Shown one piece after another: positions 26,517 through 34,901 of a stretch of DNA of 64,000 nt; the first letter of the stretch is position 1; every line of letters begins with the position of its first letter. The DNA comes from Helicobacter macacae MIT 99-5501 (lineage in GTDB: Bacteria; Campylobacterota; Campylobacteria; Campylobacterales; Helicobacteraceae). The position numbers and the translations under genes are program-made. The stretch is from positions 968,604 to 1,032,603 of the forward strand of contig NZ_KI669454.1 in assembly GCF_000507845.1 (NCBI RefSeq), in the 5' to 3' direction. Under the pieces are notes generated by a model. That model was given only the letters and a program-made list of their open reading frames with translations. It was not told where the DNA came from and made no database searches.

Positions 26517-28073
26517 TTACTTGGTGGATTTTGTGCTTTTTGGCAGTGTTTTGGTAGATTTTTTGGATTTTTTTATATGGGTAGAGTCTTGGCTAGAATC
26601 CTCACTTGAGAGATTGCCAAAATTTGAGAGATTCTCAAAATCCAAAGTGTGCTCTAAGTTAGATTTTGTTTTTGCGCTAGAATTTACACTAGATTTTGCA
26701 CTTTTTGCAAAATCTTTTAGACATTCTAGCTCGTTTGCCACTAGCTCACTAAATGTTTCTCGCTTCTTTAGCAACACAATTTGTGTTGTGCTGTCTTTTT
26801 GGTAGATTCCCACTTCAGCGGGCTTGGTTCGTGTGTTGTAGTTGCTAGCCATTGAGTAGCCATAAGCCCCCGCATTGCCAAACCCTAATATATCGCCCTG
26901 CTTTAGCTCTCCTAGCTCCACTTCGCGCAAAAATGTATCGCTACTCTCACACACAGGTCCTACGATGTCTGCTTTTGTGCGTTGTTTGTCATTTGATTTG
27001 TTGCTTGATTTATCGCTTGCCTTGCCATAGACTTGCACTTTATGCACGGCGTCATATAGGGCAGGGCGCATCAAATCATTCATACCACTATCGACTATGA
27101 CAAATCGCTTATTTGCTGTGTGCTTCTCATATAGCACTTTTGTAAGTAGCACACCTGCATTGCCTACTATGCGCCGTCCGGGCTCACATATAATCGTAAA
27201 ATCACTTCCTTTAAGCGCGCTAAGTATGGCTTGAGCGTAGTCATACAAAGCGATTTCCTCCTCTTCCTCATACCTTATTCCTAGTCCCCCGCCAATGTCA
27301 AAAAAGCGGATTTCTATTCCAAGTGCTAGCAGAGATTTTGCAAGGTTTGCGATTTTTTGCGCACTTTGAGCGATAGGGGCTAGCTCGCAAATCTGTGAGC
27401 CTATGTGAAAATGTATCCCCACAGGGTCTAAAAACGGCGAATTGTGCGCATAGAGATAAGCCTGCTTAGCACTCTCTATATCAAGCCCAAATTTATTTTC
27501 ACTAAGTCCTGTGGAAATGTATGGGTGGGTTTTGGCATCAATATTTGGATTTACGCGGATAGAGATTCTAACTTTTTTGGGTGATGAGGGGCTAGAATCT
27601 GTTTGGAGCGGACTTTGGTGTGGATTTTGTTGTAAATGCTGCTGTGGATTTTGCGAGCTAGATAGCTTTTTTGCGATTTGCTCAATAGTCTTTAGCTCCG
27701 CGCTAGATTCTACATTTAGAAACAAAATATCTAGCTTTAGTGCCTCCTCTATCTCCTCTGCGCGTTTGCCCACACCTGAAAAGATGATTTTATACTTTGG
27801 GATTCCAGCTAGAAGTGCGCGCTTGACTTCGCCGATAGATACGCAGTCTGCGCCACTACCAAGTCGCGCTAGGGTAGAGAGAATCCCTAGATTTGAGTTT
27901 GCTTTGAGCGCATAGCAAATGAGTGATTTGCGTCCACCAAAGGCTTCTTTGAATGAGAGGAAATTGCGCTCTATGCGTGATAAATCATACACATAAAGCG
28001 GTGTGTCATATTCATTAGCAAGTGCCAAAAAAGTATCTTGTAAAGAAGTGTCTTGTGATAAGTTATCAAACAT
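26517..28073 (-). CDS. lysA: Diaminopimelate decarboxylase
   Basis: This is the last step of lysine synthesis, meso-DAP to L-lysine, and is PLP-dependent. PLP Lys57 lies in ICYALKANSN. The GGGLGIRYEEE glycine loop, EPGRRIVGNAG and the CESSDTFLRE active-site segment are present. The 518 residues exceed the usual 400-420 through a Gln/Pro/Ser-rich insertion (about 148-175) and a Ser/Lys-rich C-terminal tail of about 65 residues. Start ATG 28073 follows AAGGAT; the longer frame to 28088 is not needed. It is the first gene of a tight run lysA, restriction-methyltransferase, pheA. Confidence 0.94.
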   Translation of the reverse strand: MFDNLSQDTSLQDTFLALANEYDTPLYVYDLSRIERNFLSFKEAFGGRKSLICYALKANSNLGILSTLARLGSGADCVSIGEVKRALLAGIPKYKIIFSGVGKRAEEIEEALKLDILFLNVESSAELKTIEQIAKKLSSSQNPQQHLQQNPHQSPLQTDSSPSSPKKVRISIRVNPNIDAKTHPYISTGLSENKFGLDIESAKQAYLYAHNSPFLDPVGIHFHIGSQICELAPIAQSAQKIANLAKSLLALGIEIRFFDIGGGLGIRYEEEEEIALYDYAQAILSALKGSDFTIICEPGRRIVGNAGVLLTKVLYEKHTANKRFVIVDSGMNDLMRPALYDAVHKVQVYGKASDKSSNKSNDKQRTKADIVGPVCESSDTFLREVELGELKQGDILGFGNAGAYGYSMASNYNTRTKPAEVGIYQKDSTTQIVLLKKRETFSELVANELECLKDFAKSAKSSVNSSAKTKSNLEHTLDFENLSNFGNLSSEDSSQDSTHIKKSKKSTKTLPKSTKSTK

Positions 28074-28156
28074 AAAAATCCTTAGCAAAATCTATGAAAA
28101 TATCCAAAAAGAGTTTATGCAAAAGTTTGCACAAAAAAGCGCAATTTAACGAAAAA

Positions 28157-28176
28157 TTGGCTAGAATTCTAGCCAA
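28157..28176. promoter_or_regulatory. 20-base perfect palindrome in the lysA divergent intergenic region
   Basis: TTGGCTAGAATTCTAGCCAA is a complete inverted repeat with no spacer, 84 bases upstream of lysA and 69 upstream of the plus-strand gene. It could be an operator for a dimeric regulator. It could also arise by chance from the local abundance of CTAGAATT-type words. Confidence 0.4.
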
Positions 28177-28244
28177 AATTCTAGCAAAAACAAGTTTAAT
28201 GTTTTGCAAAAGCAAGTGCAATCTTTGAAAAAAATGGAAAAGCA

Positions 28245-28643
28245 ATGTTTGAGTTAGTCGCTTCTTTGAGTCTCTTTGTCTTTGTCATCGTTTCAGCTCT
28301 AATCATCGTAGCCAAAGTGTCCAAAAAAACGCCTGTGGTGATAAGGTCAGGCGATGATTTTGCTTATGAGGAAGTCATAACCTATGAAACCATAATGGTT
28401 ACCATAGAGTCTGAGGACAGCACTTTTATTGACTTGCAAGACGCTGTGAAAGAGATGTTTTCCTACTATGATGTGCTAAACCTTAGCAAAACTCAAAAGC
28501 GACTTTTTCTTTTCGCACTTAGCAAGCACCCCAATGTCAAATCTCCCCTTGTCCTCTCCGCACTAAATGAAATGAGCAAGCGAAATCCAGATATGGCAAA
28601 GGACTTGGACTTGAGCGTGAGGCGAGGGCTAGATAGACGCTAG
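28245..28643 (+). CDS. Small membrane-anchored protein, unknown function
   Basis: This 132-residue protein has one N-terminal membrane segment (about 4-24), an acidic linker (SGDDFAYEEVITYET) and a soluble C-terminal half. No family was recognised. It lies 80 bases upstream of der on the same strand, suggesting co-transcription. Codon use matches the neighbours and the frame is clean, so it is a real gene. Confidence 0.7.
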   Translation: MFELVASLSLFVFVIVSALIIVAKVSKKTPVVIRSGDDFAYEEVITYETIMVTIESEDSTFIDLQDAVKEMFSYYDVLNLSKTQKRLFLFALSKHPNVKSPLVLSALNEMSKRNPDMAKDLDLSVRRGLDRR

Positions 28644-28723
28644 CTAGATTTTCACACGCAAAGCCACTTCTTTAGCCCACTTCAAAATCCGCATAAAATC
28701 TAAAATCCACACAAATTCCCCAA

Positions 28724-30229
28724 ATGCAATCACTACCCAAAGCACCCAAAATCGCCATAATCGGCAGACCAAATGTAGGCAAATCTTGCCTTTTCAATCG
28801 CTTAGCAAAGCAAAAAATCGCCATTACTTCAGACATTAGCGGGACTACTAGGGATACCAACTACACGCATATCTATCTACTACCAAGCAAGCAAAACAGC
28901 AATGAAGCCACGCAAAGCCCAAAATCCGCACTTCTCATCGACACAGGCGGTATCGAGCAAAAAAGCAAAGATGAGCTGTTTTTGCAAGTGGGAGCAAAAG
29001 CAAAGCAAGCAAGCAAGCAAGCGGACTTGGTGCTGTATGTAGTCGATGGGCAAAATCCACCAAATGATGAGGATAGAGAGATTCTCTATGAGATTTTGCG
29101 ACTAAAAGACAAAAAAAGCCCTTGCTTTTTGGTGGTAAATAAAATCGATAGCGATGCGCAAAATGAGGGAGCTTATGCGTTTTATGAGTTTGGAGTCCAA
29201 GAGGTGTTTTTCATCTCTGTGGCGCACAATCGCGGAATCACCACCTTGCAAAACGCAATGTTTAGCGCACTTTTTGCAAACACAAATGAAGCAATCACAA
29301 ATGATGATGAAGACATACTTGCAGGACTGCAAAAAGATTTAGAAAATCAGCTAGAAAGGGACTTGCAAAATCAGCTAGAAAAAGAATCTAGCAAAGAGAG
29401 TGAATCTAGCCAAAAAAATAGCCAAATAAGAATCGGCATCATCGGGCGCGTAAATGTCGGCAAATCAAGTCTGCTAAACACACTCACCCAAAAAGAGCGA
29501 GCAATAGTAAGCAAAAAAGCAGGGACGACTATCGACCCTGTCGATGAGAGCATAGAGCACAAAGGCAAACTTCTCACTTTCATAGACACCGCAGGAATCC
29601 GCAAAAGAGGCAAAATACAGCAGCTAGAAAAATTTGCACTTGATAGGACAAACAAGATTTTAGCCCAAAGCGACATAGCACTGCTTGTGCTTGATGCGAG
29701 TGAAAGGCTTTGCGAGCTAGATGAGCGCATATTTTCACTTACCCAAAAGCACGCTCTAGGTGTCATCGTGCTATGGAATAAATGGGACATAAAATACGCT
29801 GATTTCAAAACCATAAACGCAGAATTTGAGCGGAAATTTCGCTTCTTAGAATACGCTCCAAAGCTCGCTATCAGTGCCAAAAACAAACGCCACATAAATG
29901 AGCTAAAAGACAAAATCATAGAGATTTATCAAAACTTTAGCCTAAGGATTCCCACTGCCAAGCTAAATGAGACAATCGCCAAAGCTATCCAAAATCACGC
30001 AATCCCAAGCGATAGAGGCAAGCTAGTCAAAATCTATTATGCTACCCAATATGAGAGTGCCCCTCCCCAAATCGCACTCATATCAAACCGCCCAAACAGC
30101 ATTCACTTCAGCTACAAGCGATACTTGATAAACTGCTTAAGAGAGGAGTTTAGCCTTAGTGGCGTGCCACTTATTCTTAGCTTTAGAGACAAAAACGCCA
30201 AGCCACCAAAAGATGATAAAGAGGAATAA
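28724..30229 (+). CDS. der: Ribosome-assembly GTPase Der (EngA)
   Basis: This double GTPase is needed for 50S assembly (501 residues). The first G domain has GRPNVGKS at residues 14-21, DTGG and NKID. The second G domain has GRVNVGKS (about 245), DTAGIRKRG and NKWD. A KH-like C-terminal domain (about 405-490) follows. The linker between the G domains (about 200-235) is Gln/Glu/Ser-rich and longer than usual. The ATG is followed by the expected IAIIGRPNVGKS. Identity is certain; the start could be a few codons downstream, as no strong ribosome site is visible. Confidence 0.96.
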   Translation: MQSLPKAPKIAIIGRPNVGKSCLFNRLAKQKIAITSDISGTTRDTNYTHIYLLPSKQNSNEATQSPKSALLIDTGGIEQKSKDELFLQVGAKAKQASKQADLVLYVVDGQNPPNDEDREILYEILRLKDKKSPCFLVVNKIDSDAQNEGAYAFYEFGVQEVFFISVAHNRGITTLQNAMFSALFANTNEAITNDDEDILAGLQKDLENQLERDLQNQLEKESSKESESSQKNSQIRIGIIGRVNVGKSSLLNTLTQKERAIVSKKAGTTIDPVDESIEHKGKLLTFIDTAGIRKRGKIQQLEKFALDRTNKILAQSDIALLVLDASERLCELDERIFSLTQKHALGVIVLWNKWDIKYADFKTINAEFERKFRFLEYAPKLAISAKNKRHINELKDKIIEIYQNFSLRIPTAKLNETIAKAIQNHAIPSDRGKLVKIYYATQYESAPPQIALISNRPNSIHFSYKRYLINCLREEFSLSGVPLILSFRDKNAKPPKDDKEE

Positions 30230-30459
30230 TGGTGTCATACTTTTTATTTACTAATCCGTTTATGATAGTTAGTGCTACTTAGGATTTCTGTTTGATATTG
30301 CTATATGCTACAAGTTACTTTTCTTTTCTTTATTCATACTGCCTTGTTTGTTCTCTTACAGAGTTTTCCATTTATTCATTAGATTTTTATTGTCACGCTT
30401 TTCCACATTTTTTATCATTTGTTTTTTTTATTTTTTTTTTTTATATTCTGGGTGGCGTT

Positions 30460-30480
30460 ATGGGGGGCAAAGCCCCCTAT
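30460..30480. repeat. GGGGGC-AAA-GCCCCC hairpin
   Basis: A 9-bp stem with loop AAA lies at the end of a T-rich stretch, about 230 bases past der. It could end the der transcript from either direction, but no T-run follows on the plus strand. Confidence 0.6.
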
Positions 30481-30494
30481 CCTTAGCTTTTTAG

Positions 30495-30550
30495 CACGAA
30501 CTAACTCATTTGCGATAGCCTAAAAGCTAGCGTAAATGAGTTAGTTCGTG
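30495..30550. repeat. 17-bp perfect inverted repeat
   Basis: CACGAACTAACTCATTT (30495-30511) is exactly complementary to 30534-30550. The 22-base interior can itself pair (AGC ... GCT). No coding frame is enclosed, so it resembles a miniature palindromic element rather than insertion-sequence ends. Confidence 0.8.
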
Positions 30551-30745
30551 TTATGCTTTTTTACCGCGTAAAAAAGCTACCCATAGCCACTTTCCCTCTC
30601 AAAAACCCTAAAAAATTTAAATGCAAAAACCCTAAATTTTTTAAAATGTTTAAAAAATTTTCTCAAAAACTTCTCTAAATTTAAAAGCATTTTTTACATT
30701 TTTTAAAACCCTAAAAACACTACAAATACTTTAATTTTCTTTCAC

Positions 30746-31013
30746 TTTAATTCTATTCCTCATATTCATACATTCCGTATTCATCATCTTCTTTTCTTTC
30801 CTCCTCTTTTGTATTGCTTTCATCTGTGTAGATTCTCTCATTTTCCTCCATTTCTGGGTTTTTAGAGTATTTTTTCAATGTATTATCTAGCGATTTAGCA
30901 TTTTCTCTTGGCTTTTGCTTTACTTCTACTTTTCATTAAAGAATCTAGCAAGTGTTTCATTTTTCTTAGACATAGGAATAAAAATATCTTGGACTAATTT
31001 AATGAAAATTATT
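30746..31013 (-). pseudogene. Decayed coding relic, 3' part of an unrecognised gene
   Basis: On the minus strand two frames abut. The first reads VQDIFIPMSKKNETLARFF and stops at TAG after NEK. Shifted by one base the second continues VKQKPRENAKSLDNTLKKYS and runs to an acidic end EDDEYGMYEYEE and TAG at about 30746. The upstream end merges into a CTCGCAATGAC repeat at about 31013. This reads as the C-terminus of a gene broken by a frameshift and truncated by a repeat. The protein family is not recognised. Confidence 0.5.
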
Positions 31014-31508
31014 GTGGATTTTCTCGCAATGACTTGGTTGTAGGCTACTGCGATTTTGCTAATGCAAAATCACCCCATCCCCAAATTCCATCGCACTAAG
31101 AGAGAGGGGATTAACTAATGGCAAACACGCTCACTTTAAGGAAAAGTGCTTTTAAAGAGGGGTAAGAGCACCCTCCGCCACAATTTTACGATTTGTAGAT
31201 AGGGGGTTTAAAAAAGCTAAACACCACCACTTTTGGAAAAGTGGATTTAACGGAAAGGATTTAAGAAAAGCAAACTTCGCAGTTTGTAATATTGTCTAGA
31301 ACATTTTTGTCATACTGAAGTTTCGCAAGAAACCGAAGTATCTCAAAAATAGCACGACTAAAAAACTTTTGGATACTTTGTTTGATACGATAAAAATCCC
31401 TAAAAACTCCATTTTCTCTGCAAACCCTAACTTCTTAAAATTTTCCCAAGATTTTTTATGCAAATTTTTGCACAACTATCAAGATTTTCTTAAAAATTTT
31501 TAGATTTT

Positions 31509-31525
31509 TTGGAACTCCTTTTGCT
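31509..31525 (+). promoter_or_regulatory. Sigma-54 promoter of fliK-flgD-flgE'
   Basis: TTGGAAC (31509-31515) and TTGC (31521-31524) place GG and GC exactly 10 bases apart, matching the TTGGCAC-N5-TTGCTT consensus with TTGGAAC as in H. pylori class 2 flagellar promoters. It lies 88 bases before the fliK start. Confidence 0.85.
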
Positions 31526-31596
31526 TCCTTAGTGCTGATTTTCTATGCAAATTTTTAGCGAATTTTGCAAAAGATTTACCAAATAAGGAAGCGCAA

Positions 31597-33975
31597 GTGT
31601 TAGAGCAAGTAAATCATCTCCAATCAGTCAAAAAAGCCCCTTTTGAAGCGGATATTCTCCCAAGTCAAAAGTCTCAAAAGCTATCCCAAAATGGCGCAGA
31701 ATCTGGTGCGCTAGATTTTAAAAACGCACTTCAAAAATCTATCCAAAGCACCAAATCCAAAGATGCCCCTCAAGGCAATGCTAAACCAAAATCCACTAAA
31801 CAAAACGAACTAAATGACACAAAAGCTACCTTGCCAAATGCCCTATCAAGCACCTTATCAAACAAAGCAAACCCACTAGCGCACAAAAACAAAACTTCTA
31901 GCGATGATGAATACTTGCTCCAAAATGCACTACACAAGTCCCAAATATCCCCAAAGGACACGCTAAACACACTAGAAAAAAACCAACATACCAAAAAGCC
32001 TAGCCTAGATTCATCAAAAACCCACACACAAGATTTTGCACAAGATTCTATCACAAGTGATATGTTCCAAAATGCACTGCTAAAAGATAAAATAACCCCT
32101 AAAAACGCTCTAGGCTCTAGCGAAAAATCAAGCGTAGAAAGCACCAAAAAGCACGCAAACGCGCTAAACTCCATAGCCCAAAATTCCACCAAAGCTATCC
32201 ACAGTTTAGAATCTAGCGAGTCTTTAGATGAAGCGTTGCAAGAGCCTACCCAAGCCCTGCAAGACGCACTAGAAAAAAGGGATACTCAAACGCCCAAAAA
32301 AGACCTAAACCAAATGGCGCGAAACAAGAATCAAGAAGAGACTTTCCTATCCAAAATCACACAAAACAAAGTCCAAAACAAAACCAATGAATATGTGGCA
32401 AATAGCGCAGATGAAGCGGGGGAAGCAGGGGAGGCAGGACGAGATGAGCTAAAATCCCTAGCTACACCACCTAGTGTGCAAAATATCCCCACAGCTAGCA
32501 CGCAAAATAGCACAAAAACAAATCCACAAAATCTAGCAAAATCGCTTGAATCTAGCGCGTCAAACTCTGCCCAAACGCCTGCAAACCCGACTTTGCAAAC
32601 TGTGGCTAGCAAGGCAAAAGAGCTAGGACTAAATCCTAGCAACATTAGCTACCAAGAATCCCAAGAAGCAACACCTAGCGCAAAAGTAGATGAAGCAAAT
32701 GCAACAAAAAAAGTAAGCAAAGTAGCTACTCAAGCAAGCCAAGCTAGCGGAGTAAAAACCTACTTTGATGATGATGAAGCGTTGCGCCCTGTGTTTGACA
32801 TACTAGAATCTTTTGATGCAAAAAATGCAGCAAGACGCAGAGCTAGCAACGCAAGTGCTTCTATAAAGTATGTCCAAAATGGCGAGGACAAAATCGCTGT
32901 GATTGAGCGAGGAAAAAGCCTGCCAAAAGCTATTACAGCTTCACGCATAAAAAACGAACGACAAGAAAAAATCTTTGAGCAAATCCAAAAAGATTTGCTC
33001 GCAGGCAAAGAGCTAAATCTAAGCCAAATTGAACGCGAGCTAAGCAAACTTGAAAACGGACTTTTTGATGATAAAACTGAAGCAATAAACCCGCTAAAGC
33101 AAACCCCAAAGGGCATAAAGCCTAGTATCGCCCAAAGCACCCAAGCAAGTGCTAGCATAGCCACAAGTGCTGGACTTAGTGTGGCAAGTGCTCTTTCAAA
33201 AGATTCTAAGGACTCTTCCAAAGATTCTAAAGGATTTGCTAGTAAGGGCACAAAAGAAGCAAAAGAATCAAGCAAAGCAGGCACGCAATCCACACTTGCC
33301 AAAGAGCCAAGCGAACCGCTTAGTAGCACTCAACAAAGACAAGAATCCATACTTGAGCGCAATCTTGCAACACCACAATTTGTCCAAAACGATGAGCAAG
33401 AGGCTTTCAATGAAACTCTACTAGCCCAAAAAGCACAAAAGCAAGAATCAAGCGAGGCAAAAGCGGAATCTAAAAGCGAAGCAAAAACGCTCACAAGCAA
33501 TGCTACTAGCACAAACTCACTGCGAAGCGAAGCACGCACAAACAATATAAACGCAAGAGAAGCCCTTAGCTCTTTTGTCAATCAATTTGAACAAGAGGTT
33601 AAGAAATTTAAGCCACCGATGAGGCAAATCTCTATGGAGCTATCTCCAAAAGAGCTAGGAAATATCGAGCTTACAATCACCCAAAGAGGAAATAGCCTGC
33701 ATATAAGTGTGGTATCAAATCCACAAGCCTTGCAGCTCTTTGCCCAAAATCACGGTGAGCTACGACAAAATCTGCTAAATGCAGGATTTGAGGGAGTGGA
33801 TTTGAGTTTTTCTAGCTCTAATGGACAAAGCGGGCAAAGCGGAGGACAAAACCAAGATAGCGAGCAAAACCAAAAAGGCGAAGCAAATTCGCTAGATTCC
33901 CTAGCGCAAAAGTCCCAAAATAGCGCAGAGGGAGAAATACTCGCTATGGAAATCACACTTCCAAGATACGCCTAA
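31597..33975 (+). CDS. fliK: Flagellar hook-length control protein FliK
   Basis: This is the secreted ruler that ends hook growth and switches export specificity (792 residues). The N-terminal two-thirds is disordered and rich in Ser/Lys/Gln/Asn/Thr with repeated KNAL, KDSK and SSE runs. The conserved C-terminal export-switch domain (about 655-735) reads ISMELSPKELGNIELTITQRG ... LRQNLLNAGFEGVDLSFS. GTG 31597 follows AAGGAA. It is first in a fliK-flgD-flgE' operon, the order known in H. pylori, under a sigma-54 promoter. The disordered segment also uses the local AAAATCTAGC vocabulary. Confidence 0.92.
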   Translation: MLEQVNHLQSVKKAPFEADILPSQKSQKLSQNGAESGALDFKNALQKSIQSTKSKDAPQGNAKPKSTKQNELNDTKATLPNALSSTLSNKANPLAHKNKTSSDDEYLLQNALHKSQISPKDTLNTLEKNQHTKKPSLDSSKTHTQDFAQDSITSDMFQNALLKDKITPKNALGSSEKSSVESTKKHANALNSIAQNSTKAIHSLESSESLDEALQEPTQALQDALEKRDTQTPKKDLNQMARNKNQEETFLSKITQNKVQNKTNEYVANSADEAGEAGEAGRDELKSLATPPSVQNIPTASTQNSTKTNPQNLAKSLESSASNSAQTPANPTLQTVASKAKELGLNPSNISYQESQEATPSAKVDEANATKKVSKVATQASQASGVKTYFDDDEALRPVFDILESFDAKNAARRRASNASASIKYVQNGEDKIAVIERGKSLPKAITASRIKNERQEKIFEQIQKDLLAGKELNLSQIERELSKLENGLFDDKTEAINPLKQTPKGIKPSIAQSTQASASIATSAGLSVASALSKDSKDSSKDSKGFASKGTKEAKESSKAGTQSTLAKEPSEPLSSTQQRQESILERNLATPQFVQNDEQEAFNETLLAQKAQKQESSEAKAESKSEAKTLTSNATSTNSLRSEARTNNINAREALSSFVNQFEQEVKKFKPPMRQISMELSPKELGNIELTITQRGNSLHISVVSNPQALQLFAQNHGELRQNLLNAGFEGVDLSFSSSNGQSGQSGGQNQDSEQNQKGEANSLDSLAQKSQNSAEGEILAMEITLPRYA

Positions 33976-34000
33976 AAAGCACAATCTTTAAGGAGTAAAA

Positions 34001-34834
34001 ATGGCAATCGACTTAGCTCAAATGACAGGTGCGACAAAAGCCCTAGAGGAAAAGCGCGCAAAAGAAAGCGCACCCAAAATCGCCAATGGTTTGGATAAAG
34101 ATGCGTTTATGAAGCTGTTTTTGGAGCAACTAAAAAATCAAGACCCCACCGCGCCAATGGAAACAGACAAAATCATCACTCAAACCGCCCAACTAACCCA
34201 AGTAGAAATGCAAGAGGAAAACAAAAAGGCGATGAAAGAAATGGTGGAATCTATGAAAGTTATGCAAGAAACAAACAAAGAGTTTAAAGAGTTTCAAGCA
34301 AGCCTAAAAGAAACTATGGAAAGGCTAGGCGCGGGGATAGATTCTAGCAAAGAAGCAACTGAACAAATGAGCCAATCTAGTGCGTTTCAAAGTATCTCAA
34401 TGGTAGGCAAAATCGCTGAAACCGATGTAAGTGGCGTAAACTACAAAGGAGATGGCAAAATCCACTTTAGCCTATTCTTTGATAGGGCGATAGACACGGC
34501 TAAAGGCATACCTGTGGTGCAAATATTTAATGAGGCAAAAGAGCTAGTGCGAACCCTCTCACTAAAAGATAGAGGTGGAGAGAGCGGGTATTTGGATTTT
34601 ACTTGGGATGGGCTAAACGAAAAAGGCGAGCAGCTACCCGCTGGCTCATACTCTATCGCCGCAGAATACAATCTAGACCCCAAGACAAATCAATACCTAA
34701 CCACGCGCGTAGGTAGAGGTGAAATCCAAAGTGTGCTATTTGACAAAGGCAAACCACTCATTCGTATGGGTGAGCTGATTTTACCACTAAGTGCAGCACT
34801 AGAATTTTACGAAAAAGAGCTTGTAGCGCAGTGA
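34001..34834 (+). CDS. flgD: Flagellar hook assembly (capping) protein FlgD
   Basis: This scaffold caps the growing hook. In 277 residues the conserved N-terminal segment MKLFLEQLKNQDPTAPMET (about 42-60) is followed by a TQLTQVEMQE-like region. A coiled part (about 75-130) and a C-terminal Ig/tudor hybrid region with GLNEKGEQLPAGSY follow. ATG 34001 follows AAGGAG, 25 bases after fliK. Confidence 0.94.
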   Translation: MAIDLAQMTGATKALEEKRAKESAPKIANGLDKDAFMKLFLEQLKNQDPTAPMETDKIITQTAQLTQVEMQEENKKAMKEMVESMKVMQETNKEFKEFQASLKETMERLGAGIDSSKEATEQMSQSSAFQSISMVGKIAETDVSGVNYKGDGKIHFSLFFDRAIDTAKGIPVVQIFNEAKELVRTLSLKDRGGESGYLDFTWDGLNEKGEQLPAGSYSIAAEYNLDPKTNQYLTTRVGRGEIQSVLFDKGKPLIRMGELILPLSAALEFYEKELVAQ

Positions 34835-34901
34835 TTTTGCAAGACTTACAAGACTTGATTTTGCAAAATCTAAATAGCAAAAGCTAACTTAAGGAAAGAC
34901 A

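Larger units (their letters stand above)
30230..31596. other. 1.37-kb non-coding region with hairpins, repeats and a coding relic
   Basis: It contains T-rich sequence (T12 at 30431-30442), a GGGGGC/GCCCCC hairpin, a 17-bp inverted repeat, a decayed minus-strand coding relic (30746-31013) and part of the CTCGCAATGAC element. Short palindromes at 31070-31350 follow (for example GATTTTGC-TAAT-GCAAAATC and TACTGAAGTTTC ... GAAACCGAAGTA). A sigma-54 promoter for fliK is at 31509. A 64-codon open frame at 30292 is low-complexity and not accepted. Confidence 0.75.

Noticed and set aside
30292..30486. 64-codon open frame in the T-rich part of the region after der
   Set aside because: It starts with TTG without a ribosome site, its composition is a low-complexity product of T-runs, and it ends in the GGGGGC hairpin. 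It resembles no family.
30495..30550. Ends of an insertion sequence
   Set aside because: Only 22 bases lie between the arms and there is no transposase frame in the region.
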